From Aequorivita lipolytica (GTDB lineage: Bacteria; Bacteroidota; Bacteroidia; Flavobacteriales; Flavobacteriaceae), in the NCBI RefSeq assembly GCF_007997135.1, contig NZ_VORU01000005.1:109521-173520 (forward strand): a stretch of 64,000 nt of DNA, in the 5' to 3' direction. The position numbers and the translations under genes are program-made. The stretch's first letter is position 1, and each line of letters begins with the position of its first letter. The notes beneath the pieces were generated by a model. The model was given only the letters and a program-made list of their open reading frames with translations. It had not been told where the DNA came from and did not search any database. Shown piece after piece: positions 26,723 to 36,207 of this stretch.

Positions 26723-29584
26723 ATGAAACGCTTATTCCTCACACTATTTTTTTTGTGTATTTGCTCTTTGGTTGTCACCGCCCAGCAATACCAATTTAAA
26801 AAATACAAGGTCGAGGAAGGTTTGGTAAATAATGAGACTTTTGACATTCTTCAAGATCAACGAAACCGAATATGGGTGTCTACTACTGGCGGAGTAAGCT
26901 GTTTTGACGGTAAAAATTTCACAAATTACACGGTTGATGATGGTTTGCCTTCAAATATTTGCTTCAGTATTTTTGAAGATTCAAAAGGACGCATTTGGGT
27001 TGGAACTATGGGTAAAGGCATTAGCATAATAGAAAATGGAAAAGTTACCAATCCAAAAGGAATTGATTTTAATGCTTTGGCAAGCGCAACTTCTTTTTTG
27101 GAAGGCGAAGATGGTATTATATACATCTTTTTTATAAATGGAATTGGTGTTTATAAAGATGGTAAGCTAAGTTATTTATTTGATAGCAGCGAAATGGGAA
27201 CACTTCATTTTCAACAAGCAGCTTGGTACGATTCCAATACTATTTATATCGCTTCACTTAAAAAAGGGATTTTTAAACTGACCTTAAATCCATTTAAGCT
27301 GGAAAATATTTATAATCAAGACGATGGAATAAACAATATTTGTTATTCAATAGTGGTTGATAATGAAAAGAATATTTGGGTAGGAGCCTATGGCGAATTA
27401 AATAAAATAACAAATGGCAAGCTTACCATTTACAAATTCAATCCAGAAGATTTTAATGATAACCGCATCTACGGAATCCTTCAAGAAAATGATGATGAAC
27501 TTTTTTTAAGCTTTGAAGGAAACGGTTTTGGAATATTTAATAAAAAAACAGGCAACCTAGAGGTAATAAATGAAGCTCAGGGACTTCCTACAAAATACCT
27601 TTACAGAATAATTAAAGATACCGAGGGCAATCACTGGATGACGAGTTATGGCGAGGGCATTATACGTTTTCGGGACACTGCTTTCAAAATCTATGACGAT
27701 AAGCAGGGTTTGCCATCTAAATCTGTTTACGCCATTACACAATGGAATGATGAGGCTGTGGTGGCAACAGATAAGGGCATTATTGCATTAACAGATAGCC
27801 AGGAAATAAAGCACTTGGCAAAAGATGTTTCAGTAAAAAATATCTTTGTCACGCCAGAAAATAATCTACTTTATACAACCAATGAAGCCGTCTGGGAACT
27901 TTCAAAAGATGGAACGCAGAAACTAATCGATGAGGGGGCATACAATTTATTATTTAGTGATAAAAAAAACACCTTTCTTTTTGGAACGGATAAAATAAAA
28001 GTAATAACGAAAGATTCATCCTACTCCATAAAATCTTCACGGTCCATCGCTATTGAACCTATAAACGATCGATATGTGTTATGCAAAATTTCGGGCTTAT
28101 TTCAATTGCACAATAATAAGGTGGATACTATTCCAGGATTGAGCCATTTAGAACACAACAATTTCAGAAGCATAGACGCCATAAATGAAAATGAACTGAT
28201 TGCCGGAAGCGAAAAAAACCTTTACTACCTCAAGCTTGAAAACGACAAATTTCACATAATGATTTTTGATATGAAGCGATTTGAATCCCTAAAACGCTTC
28301 AGGTCGCTGAAAGTGGACGGTAATAATCTCTGGATGACTGGACAGGATCTTTTATTGAAAGTAGACCTTTTACAATTATTAAAAAATGACACCATAATAG
28401 CCAAAACCTTTAAAACTGTTCCGAATTTTTTGGAAAATGAAGTAGACTATAATTCTTTAATAGTTACTAAAGATAGGACTGTACTTGCTACTTCTCTGGA
28501 TGGAGTATTGGCATTTAACGAAAATGTTTACAAACCAAATACACTCCCGCCCAAACTAGAGCTTTCAAATATCCTATTGTTTGCAGAACCACTAGAAGAT
28601 AGCCTTTACAGAACAAAAAAGGGAATTGTGCTCCCCTATCAAAAAAATTATTTGAGCTTCTCAATGGAGGCAATAACATTTACCAACCCAGAAGAGGTTA
28701 AGTATCAATATCGCATGAAAGGTCTTCGCGATGGAGACGAGTGGTCCCTACCAACAAAAGATCCCAAAGTTGTGTTCTCATATCTTCCGCCTGGAGAATA
28801 TAAATTCGAATTTACAGCAGATAATGGGGCTGGCATTTGGCAGACACAGCCCTTTCAATATTCGTTTATAATAAGAGTTCCGTTTTGGAGAACATTGTTG
28901 TTTTGGGTTCCCGTACTATCTATTACCACGATTAGTATTTTTCTTATTTACTATTTCAGAAATAAAACAGAACAAAAAAGAAATGAAACATACACGCACA
29001 ATCTTTTGAAAGCCCAAGAAGAAGAACGCACCCGGGTGGCACGCGAACTTCACGATAGCGTTGGACAAAAACTTATGCTTCTTACCAAGAAAACTAAAAT
29101 TACCGGAAATCAAGAAATGGAATCTTTAGCGAGCAATACCTTGGAAGAATTGCGCACTATTTCAAGAGGGCTTCATCCCGCAACCCTGGAACGTTTAGGG
29201 CCAACGGTAGCAATAAGAAATATGGTTGATGAAGTAGATTCAAATACAGGTATATTTTTCACCCATGAAATTGAAGACATAGATGCTTTGATAAGCAGAG
29301 AAGCATCCTTACATTTGTATAGAATTATTCAAGAAACATTAAACAATATGGTGAAACATGCCGATGCCAAGGCCGCCTCTGTGATTATAGAAAAAAAGAA
29401 AAACATTATTGAAGTTATAATTTCTGACAACGGAAAAGGTTTTGAAATTTCCGAAAAAATAAAAACCAGTTCAAGCTTAGGAATGAAAACGCTGCTAGAG
29501 CGTGCCAAAATTTTGAACTCAAAACTTGATATTAAAAGTCAAATTAATAAGGGCACTACTATAACACTTATTATTCCTATTTAA
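26723..29584 (+). CDS. Sensor histidine kinase with N-terminal two-component-regulator propellers
   Basis: A 953-residue membrane kinase starting at the ATG at 26723 (the frame is open upstream into the antisense of radA, which is not coding here). Order: signal peptide (MKRLFLTLFFLCICSLVVTA), periplasmic Reg_prop beta-propeller repeats (NRIWVSTTGGVSCFDG, GRIWVGTMGKGISI), a Y_Y_Y-like domain near 690-750 (YQYRMKGLRDGDEWS), one TM helix near 765-787, a DesK/NarX-type HisKA_3 domain with phospho-acceptor His777 in ARELHDSVGQ, and an HATPase (SDNGKGF). It is coupled to the next gene, a LuxR-type regulator. The ligand is unknown; related propellers often sense polysaccharides or envelope state. 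Confidence 0.92.
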   Translation: MKRLFLTLFFLCICSLVVTAQQYQFKKYKVEEGLVNNETFDILQDQRNRIWVSTTGGVSCFDGKNFTNYTVDDGLPSNICFSIFEDSKGRIWVGTMGKGISIIENGKVTNPKGIDFNALASATSFLEGEDGIIYIFFINGIGVYKDGKLSYLFDSSEMGTLHFQQAAWYDSNTIYIASLKKGIFKLTLNPFKLENIYNQDDGINNICYSIVVDNEKNIWVGAYGELNKITNGKLTIYKFNPEDFNDNRIYGILQENDDELFLSFEGNGFGIFNKKTGNLEVINEAQGLPTKYLYRIIKDTEGNHWMTSYGEGIIRFRDTAFKIYDDKQGLPSKSVYAITQWNDEAVVATDKGIIALTDSQEIKHLAKDVSVKNIFVTPENNLLYTTNEAVWELSKDGTQKLIDEGAYNLLFSDKKNTFLFGTDKIKVITKDSSYSIKSSRSIAIEPINDRYVLCKISGLFQLHNNKVDTIPGLSHLEHNNFRSIDAINENELIAGSEKNLYYLKLENDKFHIMIFDMKRFESLKRFRSLKVDGNNLWMTGQDLLLKVDLLQLLKNDTIIAKTFKTVPNFLENEVDYNSLIVTKDRTVLATSLDGVLAFNENVYKPNTLPPKLELSNILLFAEPLEDSLYRTKKGIVLPYQKNYLSFSMEAITFTNPEEVKYQYRMKGLRDGDEWSLPTKDPKVVFSYLPPGEYKFEFTADNGAGIWQTQPFQYSFIIRVPFWRTLLFWVPVLSITTISIFLIYYFRNKTEQKRNETYTHNLLKAQEEERTRVARELHDSVGQKLMLLTKKTKITGNQEMESLASNTLEELRTISRGLHPATLERLGPTVAIRNMVDEVDSNTGIFFTHEIEDIDALISREASLHLYRIIQETLNNMVKHADAKAASVIIEKKKNIIEVIISDNGKGFEISEKIKTSSSLGMKTLLERAKILNSKLDIKSQINKGTTITLIIPI

Positions 29585-30238
29585 ATGATTGACAAAAAAA
29601 ATATTTCTATTGTTATTGCCGATGACCATCCTATGATTTTAAAAGGATTAAACGATGAACTTAGCGCAAGCAACTACAATGTTTTGGCGCAAGCAGCAAA
29701 TGGAATGCAAGCATTGGAAGCTATTTTAACACACAATCCCACCATTGCGCTACTTGATATTGACATGCCGCTTTTAACAGGCTTTGAGGTGATTAAAATG
29801 GCTAAACAAAAGGCGGTTGACACCAAATTTATAATTTTATCATTTCACAAGGAAAATGAATATATCTCTCAAGCCAAGACTTTACAAATTAATGGCTATC
29901 TATTAAAGGAAGATTCCTTTTCTGAAATTGAAGAGTGCATTCAAGAGGGTTTAAAAGGCAATATTTACTTCAGCCGTTCATTTGCACCTTCTTCATTGGC
30001 AATCGTTTCGGAAGATTTAAAAAAAATTAAGTATTTAACTTCCTCTGAAAAAACCATTTTAAAATTGGTTGCTGAAAAAATGAGCAGCGGAGAAATTGCA
30101 GAAAAACTCTTTATATCAATCCGTACTGTAGAAAAACACCGAAGCAACATAATTATGAAGCTAGAAATTGAAAATACCACCACAAACGCACTGACCAATT
30201 GGGCCTATTTGCACAAAAATGTTATTAAAGAACTTTAG
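29585..30238 (+). CDS. NarL/LuxR-type response regulator
   Basis: 217 residues; partner of the kinase that ends immediately before it. Receiver domain with the acidic pair (VIADDHPMI), phospho-acceptor Asp in ALLDIDMP and the Lys in YLLKEDSF. C-terminal LuxR helix-turn-helix: LTSSEKTILKLVAEKMSSGEIAEKLFISIRTVEKHRSNI is recognisable in pieces (SEKTILKLV, RTVEKHRSNI). Target genes cannot be inferred. Ends 2 bp before the convergent esterase-like gene. Confidence 0.94.
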   Translation: MIDKKNISIVIADDHPMILKGLNDELSASNYNVLAQAANGMQALEAILTHNPTIALLDIDMPLLTGFEVIKMAKQKAVDTKFIILSFHKENEYISQAKTLQINGYLLKEDSFSEIEECIQEGLKGNIYFSRSFAPSSLAIVSEDLKKIKYLTSSEKTILKLVAEKMSSGEIAEKLFISIRTVEKHRSNIIMKLEIENTTTNALTNWAYLHKNVIKEL

Positions 30239-30240
30239 GG

Positions 30241-31389
30241 TTAATACCCAAAATCAGTTTTTATTTTGTCCGCCCGGTCTAGTAATTTATCAAGTGTTAT
30301 AAAGTCTACTTCTTCTTTATCATAAGCTCCTTGAAAGATTTTCATTGCTTTTTTCGGCTCACCAGTCTCTTCGTAATAACGACCCAAATAATAATCTCCT
30401 AAAACTGTATCTGGATATTGTCTTTTGGCCAATGTAGCAATTTCCCGTAGCGATTCCCACTGGTTTCTTTTTTCCGCAGCGGTTGCAGTAGCAATAAAAT
30501 CGTTTACGCGTATATTGTTCGTAATTCCGAAGAGATCTTCAATCACTTTATATTTGTCCAATAAGTATTGGCTAATTGGCGTATCCAATTTCAACAATAC
30601 TTCAGTATATTCTTTTTTGCTGATTGGCCGATAGACTGAAAATATTTTCTCCAAAGCATTGGGAATGCCACGCCCGCCCAAAGAATAGTGGGTAGCACCC
30701 TCGAAGTTGTCGTAATAAAAGTTGAATGTCTTGCTATTTATGGCGCTTAATTGATTGTTTAAATCTTCACTAGATTCCATCAAACCTTTAATATCATCAG
30801 TTCCTGTAGCCAAATAATAAAATATTTTTCCGGGAATTGCAGGAATTCGTTCTGCAAGTCGTTCTTCCATCATCGGAGCCAAATCTGGGCTTAGGTTAAT
30901 GTATCCATTCATTAATGGCGGGTCTTTAAAAAGGTAGTAGTTTAAGAAATTGGCAGTAAAGTCGTGCCCCACCCCAATTATAAATTTTGCGGTTCGGTAT
31001 TCTTTATCAATATAGGGTATGAGCTCCAGACCAATAAATTCGAAAAACTGTGCGCCTTTATCGCCCGGCATAAAGGTACGGTCATCGTAGGAGCAATCCT
31101 CGTAACGTGACTCGCCTTGCATAATCCCTACAACTATTGCCTGCGGCATGTCTTCCCAATAACTGAAATAATCTACATTTCCAGCAACAGGCTCAAAAAG
31201 GTAATCGGCATCCAACACCAAAATTATAGGGTATTTTTTATCAATGTTGGAGTCGTAATTTCTGGGAAGCTGTATTTTCAGCTTTCGGGATTCACCGAGC
31301 TTTGTTGATTTGAATTCTTCATAAATAATTTGTGAAAATGAAGCGTAATTAATTAAAACGCAGATTGCGAAAAGCAGGAATTTTTTCAT
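30241..31389 (-). CDS. Esterase-D-like alpha/beta hydrolase with altered nucleophile elbow
   Basis: 382 residues with a signal peptide (to about residue 19), so exported. The fold is that of the putative esterase family: IQLPRNYDSNIDKKYPIILVLDADYLF, VVGIMQGESRYEDC, and a C-terminal His in EGATHYSLGGRG. The expected nucleophile elbow GxSxG reads G-V-G-H-D-F-T (139-145), with Asp143 where Ser is normal, so classical ester hydrolysis is doubtful. After the hydrolase domain the last 110 residues include a TPR-like pair (LGDYYLGRYYEETGEPKKAMKIF). It may be a binding or scaffold protein. Converges on the response regulator gene. Confidence 0.8.
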   Translation of the reverse strand: MKKFLLFAICVLINYASFSQIIYEEFKSTKLGESRKLKIQLPRNYDSNIDKKYPIILVLDADYLFEPVAGNVDYFSYWEDMPQAIVVGIMQGESRYEDCSYDDRTFMPGDKGAQFFEFIGLELIPYIDKEYRTAKFIIGVGHDFTANFLNYYLFKDPPLMNGYINLSPDLAPMMEERLAERIPAIPGKIFYYLATGTDDIKGLMESSEDLNNQLSAINSKTFNFYYDNFEGATHYSLGGRGIPNALEKIFSVYRPISKKEYTEVLLKLDTPISQYLLDKYKVIEDLFGITNNIRVNDFIATATAAEKRNQWESLREIATLAKRQYPDTVLGDYYLGRYYEETGEPKKAMKIFQGAYDKEEVDFITLDKLLDRADKIKTDFGY

Positions 31390-31468
31390 TGGTTAGTAGT
31401 TTTAGGCTTCGGAAAGATAACAATTTTTGAATTTGTTGTTTTTCCGAAATAAAAATAAATACAAAAAG

Positions 31469-32440
31469 CTACAATTTTGATCGCTTTCTGTTGTAGATAG
31501 GAAGTAATACTAGTGAAACCACCCCGAATAAAACAATGGAGGTAATATTTGAAATCCACACAATCCATCCAAAGGCCGTACCCACTGTTTTTGCAATTCC
31601 GAAAACTGTCAAGATTCCCGCAACGGCAGCAGGATAAGTACCAAAGCCGCTATTCGTAAAAGCAAATGTAAAACTCCCCACCACAAAAGTGATAATAATT
31701 GTGCCAAAAGGAATATTTGCTGTTTCGGGCAATGCGTGCAGCGCCGTATAAAAAGAAAGCAGGTAAAGCCCCCAGATAATAAATGTGTGAAAAAGAAAAG
31801 CTCCTTTCTTACGCATTTTCAAAATACTGAAAACACCTTCTTTTAAACCTATTACGAAGTTTTTCAACTTCTTGTTGATGTTTGATTTTGAAAACTTAAT
31901 GTAGAGCGGAATGCTTACGGCCACTAAAATAATTCCGAGCACAATTACATATAGAATTGACGGCGGCACACTATCAACAACATAATCATATAAAACATCA
32001 AATTTTATAATTAAGGCCAAAGCTGTAAAGAAAAGCAGGAATAATAAATCTACAACTCTTTCAGAAATAATGGTTCCGAAACCCTTTTGAAAAGGAACGC
32101 CTTCGTATTTGTCCAATATAATACCCCTAGAAACCTCACCGCTTTTCGGTATAAAAATATTCATTAAATAAGCCACGGAAATTGCCATAAAATTGTTGGC
32201 CAATTTGGTTTTATACCCCAATGGCTCCAACATAAAACTCCAACGATAGGATCGTGAAAGATGGCTTAAAATGCTAAATGCAACCGAAAGTAACACAAAG
32301 CCATAGTCTGCATCGGCAAAATATTTTTGAGTTTCTTCCAGCTGTTGTGGCGTGAAAGACTGGTAGATGTACCAAATCAAGAAAACTCCCAATACTAACG
32401 GAATGGCAATCTGTAAAAATTTTGAAAGGGAGCGGCTCAA
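31469..32440 (-). CDS. Lysylphosphatidylglycerol synthase/flippase-type membrane protein (UPF0104)
   Basis: 323 residues with about eight hydrophobic helices and no soluble catalytic domain. Motifs FMAISVAYLMNIFIPKSGEVSRGIIL, ERVVDLLFLLFF and TNSGFGTYPAAVAG mark the integral-membrane family related to the MprF flippase half and to glycosyltransferase-associated AglD-like proteins. A lipid or polyprenyl translocation role is inferred from the family. It starts 1 bp after panD ends and is thus the third gene of a panC-panD-flippase operon, an arrangement that looks like convenience rather than shared chemistry. Confidence 0.85.
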   Translation of the reverse strand: MSRSLSKFLQIAIPLVLGVFLIWYIYQSFTPQQLEETQKYFADADYGFVLLSVAFSILSHLSRSYRWSFMLEPLGYKTKLANNFMAISVAYLMNIFIPKSGEVSRGIILDKYEGVPFQKGFGTIISERVVDLLFLLFFTALALIIKFDVLYDYVVDSVPPSILYVIVLGIILVAVSIPLYIKFSKSNINKKLKNFVIGLKEGVFSILKMRKKGAFLFHTFIIWGLYLLSFYTALHALPETANIPFGTIIITFVVGSFTFAFTNSGFGTYPAAVAGILTVFGIAKTVGTAFGWIVWISNITSIVLFGVVSLVLLPIYNRKRSKL

Positions 32441-32441
32441 A

Positions 32442-32792
32442 TTAACGGAGTAAATTTGTTTCCTCGTCTGGAAAAACCAATGCAGGTTTAAAGGCTTTAG
32501 CCTCCTCTATTTCCATAATAGCATATGTAATAAGTATAAGCACATCGCCAGGAGCAACGCGCCTCGCGGCAGCTCCGTTAAGCGTAATCTCGCCGCTGTT
32601 ACGTGGACCGGGAATGGCGTAGGTTTCTAGGCGTTCACCATTATTATTGTTTACTATTTGAACTTTTTCGCCTTCAATAATGTTGGCGGCGTCCATTAAA
32701 TCTTTATCAATAGTAATGCTGCCGATGTAATTTAGATCGGCGCCAGTAACTTTTACCCTATGGATTTTAGATTTTATTACGTGTATTTGCAT
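32442..32792 (-). CDS. panD: Aspartate 1-decarboxylase proenzyme
   Basis: Makes beta-alanine from aspartate for pantothenate/CoA synthesis. The 116-residue precursor cleaves itself between Gly24 and Ser25 (YIGSITID), Ser25 becoming the pyruvoyl group. [31 protein letters not shown] and the usual length confirm the call. Twelve bp downstream of panC on the same strand. Confidence 0.97.
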   Translation of the reverse strand: MQIHVIKSKIHRVKVTGADLNYIGSITIDKDLMDAANIIEGEKVQIVNNNNGERLETYAIPGPRNSGEITLNGAAARRVAPGDVLILITYAIMEIEEAKAFKPALVFPDEETNLLR

Positions 32793-32804
32793 GCTGCAAA
32801 GGTA

Positions 32805-33650
32805 TTAATTTAAAGGCATATTATCTATTAGCCTAACTTCGTCCGCAAGCACCGCGATGAATGCCCTGTATTTTAGGTCTTCGTTTTTTCGCTTTGCTGT
32901 TTTAAGGGTTTTCTCGTTGGCAATTTCAAAATATTCCAATTCCAAGTGGGGATTTTGCAAAAACCGTTCCGCAACTAAAGTGTTTAAATCTGCAATCGAG
33001 GTAGAACTGAATTTTTCCCGCACCTCATTCAATGTTCTATAAATAATTGTGGCTTCTTCAATTTGCTTTGCGCTCAGCCTTTTGTTTCGCGAACTCATTG
33101 CAAGTCCGTTATCTTCTCTCAATATGGCACATCCTATAATCTTTACGGGTAGATTTTCAATAGCTACCAATTTTTTGACGATCTGTAATTGTTGAAAATC
33201 CTTTTCACCGAAATAGGCCGCATCAGGCTTAACTATTCTGAAAAGTTTGTTTACAATGGTTCCCACTCCGTCAAAATGTCCGCTCCGGTGCTTACCTTCC
33301 ATTTCGTTTTCCAGACCTCCAAAATTGTATTTTTTTGCGAATATAGAGTCTTCGTACAAACCTGAAACCTCTGGCAAGTAAACAATCAAGTCACCCTTTA
33401 ATCTTTTTAGAAGTGAAATATCGTCTTCGGGAGTACGTGGATATTTTTGAAGATCGGCGCTATTATTGAATTGGGTCGGGTTTACGAAAATGCTTACCAC
33501 CACCAAATCATTTTCAGCTAAAGCTTTATTTACTAATGAAATATGCCCTTTATGTAAAGCACCCATCGTTGGCACAAAACCTATTTTGTCATTTTTCGCA
33601 GCGGAGGATAAGGCATGCACCAATGTTTCTTTCTGGGTATGTATTAACAT
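32805..33650 (-). CDS. panC: Pantoate--beta-alanine ligase
   Basis: Joins pantoate and beta-alanine with ATP to give pantothenate; cytosolic dimer, 281 residues. Motifs: VPTMGALHKGHISLV (ATP-binding HxGH), VSIFVNPTQFN, GVGTIVNKLFRIVKPDAAYFGEKDFQQL and MSSRNKRLSAKQ. First gene of panC-panD-flippase. A TAATTTTG on the minus strand (33671-33678) is a good -7 element 20 bp upstream of the start. Confidence 0.97.
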   Translation of the reverse strand: MLIHTQKETLVHALSSAAKNDKIGFVPTMGALHKGHISLVNKALAENDLVVVSIFVNPTQFNNSADLQKYPRTPEDDISLLKRLKGDLIVYLPEVSGLYEDSIFAKKYNFGGLENEMEGKHRSGHFDGVGTIVNKLFRIVKPDAAYFGEKDFQQLQIVKKLVAIENLPVKIIGCAILREDNGLAMSSRNKRLSAKQIEEATIIYRTLNEVREKFSSTSIADLNTLVAERFLQNPHLELEYFEIANEKTLKTAKRKNEDLKYRAFIAVLADEVRLIDNMPLN

Positions 33651-33670
33651 AAAATTGGGTTAAGAGCGGG

Positions 33671-33717
33671 CAAAATTAATATATTAAAGACAATCTACAT
33701 AAATTTTCGTAATTTTG
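33671..33717. promoter_or_regulatory. Divergent -7 elements for panC and the GT5 gene
   Basis: TAATTTTG occurs on the minus strand at 33671-33678 (toward panC) and on the plus strand at 33710-33717 (toward the gene at 33780). Both fit TAnnTTTG; neither has a clear TTG at the expected distance. Confidence 0.45.
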
Positions 33718-33779
33718 CGTGTTTTTAAATGCCTCGGAGTATTGGGGCCAATTGCAAATAATTTCTAAAAACCCAATAG

Positions 33780-34589
33780 ATGAAAGATAAAAGAGTCTTG
33801 TATGTGTCTTCCGAAGTAATTCCTTACCTTCCTGAGACCGAGATTTCTTCAATGTCGTTTGAAGCTCCCCGCATGATCAACAACAATGGCGGCCAGATAC
33901 GAATCTTTATGCCCCGCTACGGCAACATAAACGAGAGAAGACACCAATTGCACGAAGTGATCCGCCTTTCTGGAATGAACTTGGTTATCAACGACTTGGA
34001 TATGCCTTTGATTATAAAAGTAGCATCCATCCCCAAGGAGCGCATCCAGGTTTATTTTATTGATAATGAAGATTACTTTAAAAGAAAAGCTACTTATGCC
34101 GATGAAGATGGAAATTTTTACAAAGACAATGATGAACGCGCTATTTTCTTCGCCAAAGGAGTTATTGAAACGGTAAAAAAATTGAACTGGGCGCCAGACA
34201 TCATTCACGTTCACGGATGGTTAGCTTCTTTCTTGCCTTTATACTTGCGAAATTATTACGGCAACGAGCCACTTTTCGAAAACAGTAAAATAGTTACCTC
34301 TGTATACAATCAAGGCTTCGAAGGAACGTTAGCTAAAAACACAATAGACAAAGTTAGGTTTGATGCCATTGATGACGAAGCCATTACGAAACTTGAAGAT
34401 CCCAGTTACGTAAACTTAATGAAAATAGCTATCGAAAATTCTGATGCTGTTATTGTTGCGTCTGAAGAAATACCCAAAGAACTGGAGGATTTTATTAACA
34501 CTATTAATAAACCAGTGTTAAAATATCATAATATGGAAAACTTTTCCCAAGCATATTTGGATTTTTACAGTTCGAAAATTTTAAAATAA
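33780..34589 (+). CDS. Glycogen/starch synthase N-terminal-domain protein (GT5, half-length)
   Basis: 269 residues with the Glyco_transf_5 N-terminal Rossmann domain only: VLYVSSEVIPYLPETEISSMSFEAPRMI, IRIFMPRYGNINERRHQLHEV and APDIIHVHGWLASFLPLYLR. A full GlgA is about 480 residues and has a second Rossmann domain that binds ADP-glucose; that is missing. The usual KxGGL motif is changed (PETEISS). The frame ends naturally and the next gene begins 67 bp later, so this looks like a stable short form rather than a recent truncation. Placed between panC and DUF4270-glmS. Enzyme activity is doubtful; a role in envelope polysaccharide handling is only a guess. Confidence 0.82.
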   Translation: MKDKRVLYVSSEVIPYLPETEISSMSFEAPRMINNNGGQIRIFMPRYGNINERRHQLHEVIRLSGMNLVINDLDMPLIIKVASIPKERIQVYFIDNEDYFKRKATYADEDGNFYKDNDERAIFFAKGVIETVKKLNWAPDIIHVHGWLASFLPLYLRNYYGNEPLFENSKIVTSVYNQGFEGTLAKNTIDKVRFDAIDDEAITKLEDPSYVNLMKIAIENSDAVIVASEEIPKELEDFINTINKPVLKYHNMENFSQAYLDFYSSKILK

Positions 34590-34656
34590 ACTCTTCAACA
34601 ATTTTATTGAAAATGTTTCCTGAAACATTTCACCTAAAAACAATTAACGAGAACCG

Positions 34657-36198
34657 ATGAAAATTAAAAATTTGCTGCCCATTACTGGTGCTATTTTCTT
34701 TATAATTATTGCATTTTCCTCGTGCCAAGAGGATATTTCCACTATAGGTTCCGAAATTTTGGGAACAGAAACCCCTAATGGTATTTTAGACGAATCCCAA
34801 ACCATTATAGCATACAGTAGAAAACTAGGGCCCGTGCAGAGCAATAGACTGCCCGCATACCAACTTGGTGTGTATAACGATCCCGTTTATGGAAAGTCTA
34901 CCGTAAATCTTTTGTCGCAGCTCACGCTTTCAAGTAATGATCCAAAGTTTGGTGATAGTGCCGTTGTGGACAGTGTTTTTGTGTATCTACCTTATTTCAG
35001 TACCGCCACTACGGCTGATACCGTAACCACTTATGCACTGGATTCCATCTATGGTTCTACGCCCATAAATATATCAATTTCATCTTCAAATTATTTTTTG
35101 CGGGAGTATGACCCTAACAGTGGTTTTCAGGAATTTCAAAATTACTACTCTACTCAAGGCGAAACATTTGAGCAGTATTTAGATACAGAGCTTGCTTCGG
35201 TGGAAAATTTTATTCCCACCAGAAATGGTTATGTGTTGTATAAAGATACGGATGAGGAAGAAAAAATTGCGCCGGGTCTTCGTGTAAAATTGGATACAAC
35301 CTTCTTTCAAGAAAAGATTTTAGATATGGAAGGTGCTCCAGAATTACGAAACAGTAACAACTTCAAGGATTACTTCAGAGGAATTTATTTTAAAGTAAAT
35401 TCACCCACAAACAACGGGAGTCTTTTCATTTTTGATGCTACAGAGTCATATATTACAATATTCTATAGCTATAATAACGAAGATAATTCTGAAATACGCG
35501 AAAATGGTACTTTCAAATTAAATTTCAACGGTATTAACGTAAACACTTTTGAAAACGAACTGCCGTCCCCAATTCAAAATGCAGTTGAAAACCCAAACAT
35601 CCAGACAGGAAATGAAAATCTTTACCTACGTGGGGGCGATGGTATTATTTCGATAGTAGAACTTTTTGGAAAAGACAATGACAATAATGGCGTAGCGGAT
35701 GATCTTGAGACACTTCGCGATAAAAAATGGCTTATAAACGAGGCAAACCTAATCTTTTACGTTAATCAGGATTTAATGGTCGGTGGAGCCACAGAGCCCG
35801 AAAGAATTATAATTTATGACCTTAAGAACAGTAATGTTTTGGCAGATTATAATTTAGACCCTACCAATGGTCTTCCTCCTGTAGATGCGCTCAGCAACCA
35901 CTACGGGAAACTGCAAAGAGGCAGCGATGGCAATGGCGAATTTTACAAAATAAAGATTACAAATCATATTAGCAATCTAATCAATAAAGACAGCACTAAT
36001 GTTCCTTTGGGCGTGGTGGTTTCACAAAATGTTCTGACCAGAACTACCGCAGAACTTCTAAACCCCATGGAACCTTTTATTGAACAAGTTCCAACCAGTA
36101 GCGTTGTATCTCCGGAGGGAACCATTCTTTATGGAAATGCAACGCCGAACCAAGAAAAAAGATTAAAACTCCAAATCTATTATACTGAACCTAATTAA
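34657..36198 (+). CDS. DUF4270 family lipoprotein
   Basis: 513 residues, lipobox ending at Cys23 (IAFSSCQ). After the anchor the protein is beta-rich with many short loops, for example STIGSEILGTETPNGILDE and YQLGVYNDPVYGKSTVNLLSQL, as in the Bacteroidota DUF4270 family. It would be attached to the outer membrane, role unknown. Only 9 bp precede glmS, which links it to amino-sugar supply for envelope or capsule; the co-transcription is seen in spacing, the link is inferred. Confidence 0.85.
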   Translation: MKIKNLLPITGAIFFIIIAFSSCQEDISTIGSEILGTETPNGILDESQTIIAYSRKLGPVQSNRLPAYQLGVYNDPVYGKSTVNLLSQLTLSSNDPKFGDSAVVDSVFVYLPYFSTATTADTVTTYALDSIYGSTPINISISSSNYFLREYDPNSGFQEFQNYYSTQGETFEQYLDTELASVENFIPTRNGYVLYKDTDEEEKIAPGLRVKLDTTFFQEKILDMEGAPELRNSNNFKDYFRGIYFKVNSPTNNGSLFIFDATESYITIFYSYNNEDNSEIRENGTFKLNFNGINVNTFENELPSPIQNAVENPNIQTGNENLYLRGGDGIISIVELFGKDNDNNGVADDLETLRDKKWLINEANLIFYVNQDLMVGGATEPERIIIYDLKNSNVLADYNLDPTNGLPPVDALSNHYGKLQRGSDGNGEFYKIKITNHISNLINKDSTNVPLGVVVSQNVLTRTTAELLNPMEPFIEQVPTSSVVSPEGTILYGNATPNQEKRLKLQIYYTEPN

Positions 36199-36207
36199 AA
36201 CCTGCTT

